Positions 5,656-10,671 of a stretch of DNA of 10,671 nucleotides are shown here, one piece after another (the first letter of the stretch is position 1; each line of letters begins with the position of its first letter). Source of the stretch: RGIG4608 sp045635885. GTDB taxonomy: Bacteria; Bacillota; Clostridia; Oscillospirales; CAG-272. The position numbers and the translations under genes are program-made. The stretch is from the NCBI GenBank assembly GCA_045635885.1, contig JAZTWO010000057.1, positions 1 through 10,671 on the forward strand, in the 5' to 3' direction. Below the pieces are notes generated by a model. It was not told the DNA's origin and made no database searches. It saw nothing but the letters and a program-made list of their open reading frames with translations.

Positions 5656-6915
5656 ATGAGAGAATTTATAGAAAGAGCTTCTGTAATAGTTGTTGGCGGT
5701 GGTGCGGCAGGTATGATGGCTGCTGTAACTGCTGCAAGAAGTGGAGCAGAGGTTATACTTTTTGAAAAAAATGAAAAGCTTGGCAGAAAGCTCAGAATCA
5801 CGGGCAAGGGACGTTGCAACGTCACTAACGATTGTGATAAAAACGAGTTTATGTCAAACGTTGCAACCAATTCAAAATTCCTTTTTGCCGCAATTTCCCG
5901 TTTTTCAACCGCCGACACCAAGGAGTTTTTTGAAGATTGTGGTGTGCCGCTTAAAACTGAAAGGGGAAAACGAGTTTTTCCTGTTTCGGATAAGGCGCAG
6001 GATATAGTTTCTGCTATGGAAAACGCCTGCGTTGAGTCGGGCGTGCGCATAATCAACAAAAAAGTTGATGCGCTTGTTATCGAAAACGGATGCGTGCAGG
6101 GTGTTGTTGCTTGTGGTGGATGCTACGGTGCAAAAAAAGTAATCATTTGCACGGGCGGTGCGTCCTATCCAAGAACGGGTTCAACGGGCGACGGTTATCG
6201 CTTTGCAAAATCCGCAGGGCACACCGTTACAGAAATAAGACCTTCACTTGTTCCACTTGTTTCAAAGGGTAGACTTTGCGCTCATCTTCAGGGGCTTTCG
6301 CTTAAAAATATCGGCTTTAAGGTTAAGGACACAACCAATGGTAAAATTGTCTATGACGATTTTGGCGAGATGATGTTCACACATTTCGGGCTTACAGGAC
6401 CCGTGGTGCTTTCTGCAAGCGCCCACCTTTCAGATATTGAAAGTGGAAAATACGTTGCCTGCATTGATATGAAGCCCGCCCTTGACCACAAAATGCTTGA
6501 TGCAAGAATTTTGTCCGATTTTTCGGAGTTTATTAATAAGGATTTTATAAATTCACTCGATTCGCTCCTTCCTCAAAAAATGATTGACCCCATTGTTGGT
6601 CTTTCAGGCATTGACCCAAGAAAAAAGGTTAATTCCGTTACAAAAGAAGAAAGAGAAAAGCTTGTTAATCTTATCAAAAACATTGAAATTCCACTTATTG
6701 GCTTTCGTTCAATTGACGAGGCGATTATCACAAAGGGCGGAATTTCAGTTTCGGAGGTCAGTCCCAAAACTATGGAGTCAAAAATCGTTTCAGGGCTCTA
6801 TTTTGCAGGCGAAGTGCTTGACCTTGATGCCTACACGGGCGGATTTAATCTTCAAATAGCATTTTCCACCGCAACTCTTGCAGGCGAAAACGCCGCATGG
6901 AGTAGCTTTGAATAA
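5656..6915 (+). CDS. FAD-dependent oxidoreductase of the HI0933/BaiN/YhiN family
   Basis: This 419-residue flavoprotein has the N-terminal dinucleotide fold GGGAAGMMAA (14-23) with Glu37 closing the strand, the family signature LGRKLRITGKGRCNVTN (42-58), a central CTGGASYPRTGSTGDGY segment, and the C-terminal FAGEVLDLDAYTGGFNLQIA (383-402) that completes the FAD site. Members include HI0933, BaiN (proposed in bile acid metabolism) and E. coli YhiN, reported as the 23S rRNA dihydrouridine synthase RdsA; placement next to ispH-rpsA fits an rRNA role better, but that is inference. I choose the ATG at 5656, with GGGG eight bases upstream, because the promoter at 5585-5613 lies inside the longer frame from 5572; an ATG at 5632 has no ribosome binding site. 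Length fits the family (about 400-420). It is the first gene of the operon, with cmk 27 bases downstream. Confidence 0.9.
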   Translation: MREFIERASVIVVGGGAAGMMAAVTAARSGAEVILFEKNEKLGRKLRITGKGRCNVTNDCDKNEFMSNVATNSKFLFAAISRFSTADTKEFFEDCGVPLKTERGKRVFPVSDKAQDIVSAMENACVESGVRIINKKVDALVIENGCVQGVVACGGCYGAKKVIICTGGASYPRTGSTGDGYRFAKSAGHTVTEIRPSLVPLVSKGRLCAHLQGLSLKNIGFKVKDTTNGKIVYDDFGEMMFTHFGLTGPVVLSASAHLSDIESGKYVACIDMKPALDHKMLDARILSDFSEFINKDFINSLDSLLPQKMIDPIVGLSGIDPRKKVNSVTKEEREKLVNLIKNIEIPLIGFRSIDEAIITKGGISVSEVSPKTMESKIVSGLYFAGEVLDLDAYTGGFNLQIAFSTATLAGENAAWSSFE

Positions 6916-6942
6916 TTTACTTTTTTAGGGAGAAATTCAAAA

Positions 6943-7605
6943 ATGATCAGAATAGCAATTGATGGGCCAAGCGGCTCAGGTAAGAGTACACTTGCAAAGG
7001 CGGTGGCTCGTGAACTTGGAATAATTTATGTTGACACGGGTGCGCTTTACCGCACTGTCGGATACTATGTTTATACGCAAGAAAAAGATCCTCATAATGC
7101 AAACGAGGTTGAGGAGCTTTTGCCCAATATAAATATTGAATTGAAGTATGAAAACGGCGCGCAAAAGGTGATTCTTAACGGAGAGGACCTTGGCGATAAG
7201 ATAAGAATGCCACAGATGTCCATGTATGCTTCTGCGGTGTCATCCATTCCAGCAGTAAGAGAATTTTTACTTGAAATGCAGAAAAAAATGGCTCGTGAAA
7301 ACAGCGTTGTTATGGACGGACGAGATATTGGAACAGTTATTATTCCTGATGCAGACCTTAAAATTTTCCTTACCGCAAGTAATGAAACAAGAGCGAATAG
7401 AAGAACACTTGAGCTTCAGTCAAAGGGGATTTGCATTTCTTTTGAAGAGGTGCTTAACGATATGATTGAACGTGATAAGCAGGATAAAAACCGAGATATT
7501 GCCCCTGCGATTCCTGCATCAGATGCAGTAATTTTTGACAATTCCGGAATGAGTGTTGAAGAAAGTCTTTCAGAAATAGTGAGGTTGGTAAATGAGCGAA
7601 AATAA
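6943..7605 (+). CDS. cmk: Cytidylate kinase
   Basis: Cmk phosphorylates CMP and dCMP with ATP in the cytoplasm, recycling cytidine nucleotides from RNA and phospholipid turnover. The 220-residue protein has the P-loop GPSGSGKST (8-16), the substrate-side motif VDTGALYR (30-37), VVMDGRDIGTVIIPDADLK near 121-139, and the late RDKQDKNRDIAPAIPASDA segment near the lid and C-terminal helix, all typical of bacterial CMP kinase; the length is normal. AGGGAGA at 6927-6933 lies nine bases before the ATG. The gene ends 14 bases inside plsC, so the two are likely translationally coupled. The order cmk, plsC, ispH-rpsA is a recurring clostridial cluster. Confidence 0.96.
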   Translation: MIRIAIDGPSGSGKSTLAKAVARELGIIYVDTGALYRTVGYYVYTQEKDPHNANEVEELLPNINIELKYENGAQKVILNGEDLGDKIRMPQMSMYASAVSSIPAVREFLLEMQKKMARENSVVMDGRDIGTVIIPDADLKIFLTASNETRANRRTLELQSKGICISFEEVLNDMIERDKQDKNRDIAPAIPASDAVIFDNSGMSVEESLSEIVRLVNERK

Positions 7606-8257
7606 TAAAAATCAACAGAGCTTTGAAAAAGAGAAAAGAACGTATAAATTTTTCTATTGGCTTTTGGCGGGTGCTGTAAGACGACTTTACAGGGTGCGTG
7701 TTATCAACCCACAAAATGAGCCGCTTGATACACATTTCATCGTTGCCTGCAATCACACAGCGGCGGCAGATGGAGTAATTATCTGCGCATCAATGAAAAA
7801 CCAAATTAGATTTATGGGCAAAAAGGAGCTTTTTAAGGTTCCCGTTGTTGGAACTTTTTTAAGAGCAATCGGTTGCTATCCCGTTGACAGAGGCAAAAGC
7901 GACATTGTTGCTTTAAAGAATACAATTAACCTTCTTAAAGATAACGATTGCGTTGGTATCTTCCCACAGGGAACAAGATGTCCAAAGGTTGACCCTGCAA
8001 CAACCGGTGTTAAAAACGGTATTGGACTTATCGCTGCCCGTGCCAATGCAAACGTACTTCCTGTTTGCGTAAAATCAAAGGTTGGCGCAGTTAAAATGTT
8101 CAGAAAGAATTATCTCATTATTGGAAATCTTATCAAAAATGAAGATTTTGATTTTGAAAATAATAAAGGAACAGAGGGGCATCAAAGAGTTGCCGATCGC
8201 ATTTTTGCAGACATTTGCAAGCTCTATGCCGAAACGGATATAGAAAATGCAAAATAA
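7592..8257 (+). CDS. plsC: 1-acylglycerol-3-phosphate acyltransferase (PlsC family)
   Basis: PlsC-type enzymes acylate lysophosphatidic acid to phosphatidic acid at the inner face of the membrane. The 221-residue protein has the catalytic HX4D motif NHTAAAD (His55, Asp60), the second block YPVDRGKSD (96-104), and the glycerol-phosphate binding block FPQGTR (124-129), followed by a KNGIGLIAARANANVLPV segment. The usual third block is FPEGTR; the Gln here is a departure, although similar blocks occur in clostridial homologues as I recall. A hydrophobic stretch near 18-30 may help it sit on the membrane. GAGG at 7580-7584 supports the start, which lies inside the end of cmk. It overlaps ispH by 11 bases. 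Substrate specificity among lysophospholipid acyltransferases is not proven by these motifs. Confidence 0.92.
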   Translation: MSENNKNQQSFEKEKRTYKFFYWLLAGAVRRLYRVRVINPQNEPLDTHFIVACNHTAAADGVIICASMKNQIRFMGKKELFKVPVVGTFLRAIGCYPVDRGKSDIVALKNTINLLKDNDCVGIFPQGTRCPKVDPATTGVKNGIGLIAARANANVLPVCVKSKVGAVKMFRKNYLIIGNLIKNEDFDFENNKGTEGHQRVADRIFADICKLYAETDIENAK

Positions 8258-10295
8258 TATAACTGTTGCAAAGCATGCGGGATTTTGCTTTGGCGTTAAA
8301 CGTGCAACCGATACGGTGGAAAATAAGATAGCGCAAAAAGCAGAAAACGAAAAGATATATACGCTTGGTCACCTTATTCATAATGATGGATATATAAAAT
8401 GGCTTGAAGAGCAGGGGGTATCGTCAATTGAAATTGACGACATTGATGCAGTTTTTGAAAAAGCTTGTGAAAGCTCCCCCGTCACCATTTATATCAGGGC
8501 GCACGGAATTTCAATCGACGTTGAAAACAAGTTGCAGGAATGCAGCGCCGAAAATGAATTTTTTAAGTATGTGGACCTCACCTGTCCCTATGTAAAAAAG
8601 ATTCACAAAATAGCTCAAGAGAACAGCGACGATGGTAGTGTGTTTGCTCTTCTTGGCTCGCCAACTCACCCAGAGGTAATTGGAATTATGAGTTATGCCA
8701 GGGGCGAAAAGTTCGTATTTGAGCATTCCAATGAAATAGAAAATTATCTAAAAAATGAGCATTTGTTGAAAATGCATAAAAAAACGTTGAATTTGGTCGC
8801 CCAAACCACTCAAAATTTAGTGGAGTGGGAAAAAAGTTTAGAAATTGCAAAAAACTACTGTACAAATTCAAATTTTTTTGATACAATATGTAGTGTTACG
8901 GAAATTCGTCAAAACGAAGCAAAGGACCTTGCCCAAAAGTGCGATTGTATGATCGTTGTGGGTGGCAGAGAAAGCTCGAATACGGCGAAATTATATAAGA
9001 TATGTAAAGATGCTTGCGAGCATACTGTCTGGGTTGAAAATGCAGACGAGCTTGACGGGAAATTTCCGACAAATAAAAAAATAGGTATTGTAGCAGGGGC
9101 GTCGACTCCCAAACGCAATATCGAGGAGGTATTATTTAAAATGAGCGAAATGATGACAGAAAATTTTGCAGAATTGCTCGAACAATCACTTAAAACTTTA
9201 AATACAGGAGATACAGTAACCGGATACGTAACACACGTTACCGACGCAGAGCTTCAGCTCGACCTTGGTGCAAAAGTTACAGGCATTATCAAAGCCGAGC
9301 AGATCACAGATGATGCATCCGCACGTCTTACACAGATGTTCAATGTTGGCGATGCAGTTGAAGCATTCGTTATTCGTGTAAGCGATATCGAAGGCGTTGC
9401 AGAGCTTTCAAAGAAGAGAACTGACTCCGATAAGAACTGGAAGAATATCGTTGCTCTTAAGGATAGCGGCGAAGTGGTTTCCGGTAAGGTACTTAAAGCA
9501 GTTGCAGGCGGACTTACAGTACAGGTTGACGCTAATAACGTATTCGTTCCTGCATCTCACTCAGGTCTTGCAAAGGATGCAGACCTTACAACCTTGGTTG
9601 GTCAGACAGTTGACCTTAAGATTATCGAAATCAAGGAACAGGGCAAGAGAGCTATTGGCTCTATCCGTGTTGTTGTAAACGCAGCAAAGCGTGCAAAGGT
9701 TGAAGAATTTTGGGCAGCTATTGAAGAGGGCAAGAAGTACACAGGTACAGTACGTTCTCTCACATCTTACGGTGCATTCGTTGACCTTGGTGGTGTAGAC
9801 GGTATGGTTCATGTAAGCGAACTTTCTTGGAAGCCCATTAAGCATCCTTCAGCAGTTGTTTCTGTTGGTGATCAGATTGAGGTTTTCGTTAAGGCATTTG
9901 ACAAGGAAACAAAGAGAATTTCTCTTGGTTGCAAAACAGACGACACAAATCCCTGGTTGCTCTTCACAAACAGCTACAATGTTGGTGATGTTGTATCCGT
10001 TAAGATCGTTAATATGATGCCCTTCGGTGCATTTGCAGAAATTATGGACGGTGTAGATGGTCTTATCCACATTTCCAAGATTGCTAATAAGAGAATTGGC
10101 AAGCCTGCTGACGTTCTTGAACTTGGTCAGGTAGTTGATGCAAAGATTATCGAAATCGACAACGAAAAGCAGAAGATTAGCCTTTCCATTCGTGCTCTTC
10201 TTGAAGAAGAAGTAGTTGAAGAAGCTGCTCCTGAAGTAGTTGAAGAAGCTGTTGAAGCAGTTGAAGAAGCTGTTGAAGCAGTTGACGCAGAATAA
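8247..10295 (+). CDS. ispH-rpsA: HMBPP reductase (IspH) fused to four S1 domains
   Basis: The first ~295 residues are IspH, the iron-sulfur enzyme that makes IPP and DMAPP in the last step of the MEP pathway. The three cluster cysteines are C14 (AGFCFGVKRA), C113 (DLTCPY) and C215 (FDTICSV); H42, H86, H141 and SNTAK (244-248) also fit. Residues ~320-390, ~407-475, ~495-563 and ~578-648 are S1 RNA-binding domains; the last two are canonical (SYGAFVDL, GMVHVSEL; MPFGAFAEI, GLIHISKI), the first two diverged. An acidic repeated tail follows (652-682). Such IspH-S1 fusions are known in Clostridia; the S1 part may act as the organism's ribosomal protein S1 or a related RNA-binding factor. The start overlaps plsC by 11 bases and has only a weak ribosome binding site, so coupling is likely. 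Lys codons shift from mostly AAA to mostly AAG at the domain junction. Confidence 0.95.
   Translation: MQNNITVAKHAGFCFGVKRATDTVENKIAQKAENEKIYTLGHLIHNDGYIKWLEEQGVSSIEIDDIDAVFEKACESSPVTIYIRAHGISIDVENKLQECSAENEFFKYVDLTCPYVKKIHKIAQENSDDGSVFALLGSPTHPEVIGIMSYARGEKFVFEHSNEIENYLKNEHLLKMHKKTLNLVAQTTQNLVEWEKSLEIAKNYCTNSNFFDTICSVTEIRQNEAKDLAQKCDCMIVVGGRESSNTAKLYKICKDACEHTVWVENADELDGKFPTNKKIGIVAGASTPKRNIEEVLFKMSEMMTENFAELLEQSLKTLNTGDTVTGYVTHVTDAELQLDLGAKVTGIIKAEQITDDASARLTQMFNVGDAVEAFVIRVSDIEGVAELSKKRTDSDKNWKNIVALKDSGEVVSGKVLKAVAGGLTVQVDANNVFVPASHSGLAKDADLTTLVGQTVDLKIIEIKEQGKRAIGSIRVVVNAAKRAKVEEFWAAIEEGKKYTGTVRSLTSYGAFVDLGGVDGMVHVSELSWKPIKHPSAVVSVGDQIEVFVKAFDKETKRISLGCKTDDTNPWLLFTNSYNVGDVVSVKIVNMMPFGAFAEIMDGVDGLIHISKIANKRIGKPADVLELGQVVDAKIIEIDNEKQKISLSIRALLEEEVVEEAAPEVVEEAVEAVEEAVEAVDAE
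9124..9143 (+). promoter_or_regulatory. Internal Shine-Dalgarno and in-frame ATG within ispH-rpsA
   Basis: AGGAGG at 9124-9129, embedded in a longer GAGGAGGT, precedes an in-frame ATG at 9141 by 11 bases. That ATG is codon 299, exactly between the IspH and S1 parts, and would give a free 384-residue S1 protein. The site is stronger in sequence than the one at the annotated start 8247, though its spacing is on the long side. Confidence 0.5.
10239..10280 (+). repeat. Two perfect 21-base tandem repeats in the S1 acidic tail
   Basis: Two identical 21-base units (10239-10259 and 10260-10280) each encode VEEAVEA. Related partial units lie just upstream from about 10213. The tail is acidic, probably disordered, and likely to vary in copy number between strains. 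Confidence 0.85.
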
Positions 10296-10305
10296 TTAAT
10301 ATTTT

Positions 10306-10331
10306 AAGGGCTTCTCTTACGGGAAGCCCTT
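10306..10331 (+). terminator. Hairpin ending the ispH-rpsA operon
   Basis: AAGGGCTTC (10306-10314) pairs with GAAGCCCTT (10323-10331) over an 8-base loop, 10 bases past the stop codon. The following GATTGTTTAG is only moderately T-rich, so termination may be partial. Confidence 0.7.
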
Positions 10332-10335
10332 GATT

Positions 10336-10671
10336 GTTTAGTGCGTTTCAAATTTTGATTTGTGGGGAAAGTTACAAAGATAAAAAGGGTCGCTTTTGAA
10401 AAAGCTTGGCAAAACTTTTTTATCGCTTTGGTTTGCACTGACTCAACGTAAATTTTCGATAAAACACGAGTGTTTTATCGGTTTGATCAATAAAATCGCC
10501 TTGTGTGAGTGAACTCCCACCGACGATTTTCTTGCTCAAACTACGAAAACCACTATTTACATAGTGATTTTCTAAAATTTACTTTGCTAAACTATAGCCG
10601 TTTGATAGTGATATGGCTACATACCCAGTAGCAAATCACAGATTTTCGAATGTATGAGAAAATCGTTATGT
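10336..10671. other. Intergenic tail with inverted repeats, no gene seen
   Basis: I see no credible coding frame on either strand. Several inverted repeats are present: CGATAAAACAC (10457-10467) with GTGTTTTATCG (10470-10480) around two bases; a hairpin at 10545-10572 with CACTAT and ATAGTG as core; GATTTTC (10641-10647) with GAAAATC (10658-10664); and AAAAAG (10399-10404) with CTTTTT (10415-10420). GATTTTC-like words recur. It could be a structured transcript, a repeat element or plain AT-rich spacer. The window ends inside it. Confidence 0.5.

Noticed and set aside
9049..9090. Internal promoter upstream of the S1 part
   Set aside because: TTGACG near 9054 has no convincing -10 at 16-18 bases, so I support only an internal translation start.

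Overview
The window looks like a chromosomal piece of a low-GC Clostridia-class Firmicute, most likely an uncultured gut relative of the Oscillospirales/Ruminococcaceae. The main evidence is the gene order cmk, plsC, ispH-rpsA, with IspH fused to several S1 domains, which is a clostridial arrangement. Supporting evidence is a YqhQ (DUF1385) protein, strong AGGAG-type ribosome binding sites, sigma-A consensus promoters, and GC-rich modular repeats in an otherwise AT-rich genome. The taxon is inferred from gene content, not from a marker search.

Layout. Positions 1-1320 carry no credible gene. They hold a mosaic of GC-rich modular repeats, several with palindromic cores, joined by a recurring AACTAACTT linker. 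Positions 1320-1440 hold short G-run repeats. A type IV prepilin-like gene follows on the minus strand (1533-1958), with its own terminator, a leader of about 145 nt with potential structure, and a perfect consensus promoter. Divergent from it is yqhQ (2320-3264). A bidirectional terminator separates yqhQ from a convergent minus-strand pair: murE (5469-3997), then an eight-span membrane protein resembling YhhN/TMEM86 (3987-3286).

Divergent from murE is a plus-strand operon driven by a perfect TTGACA-N17-TATAAT promoter: a BaiN/YhiN-type flavoprotein, cmk, plsC and the ispH-S1 fusion. Its genes are spaced 27 nt apart or overlap by 14 and 11 nt. A hairpin follows at 10306-10331. The last ~335 bases show inverted repeats but no gene.

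Functionally the window is mostly housekeeping: peptidoglycan precursor synthesis (MurE), CMP/dCMP phosphorylation (Cmk), phosphatidic acid synthesis (PlsC), isoprenoid precursor synthesis (IspH), translation (S1 domains) and possibly rRNA modification (BaiN/YhiN family). I see no new defence or mobile system. The points most worth a second look are the strong internal Shine-Dalgarno and start inside ispH-rpsA, which coincide with a codon-use shift; the structured leader of the orphan pilin; the DNPN specificity motif in MurE; the palindrome over the -35 of the housekeeping operon; and the modular hairpin repeat array.
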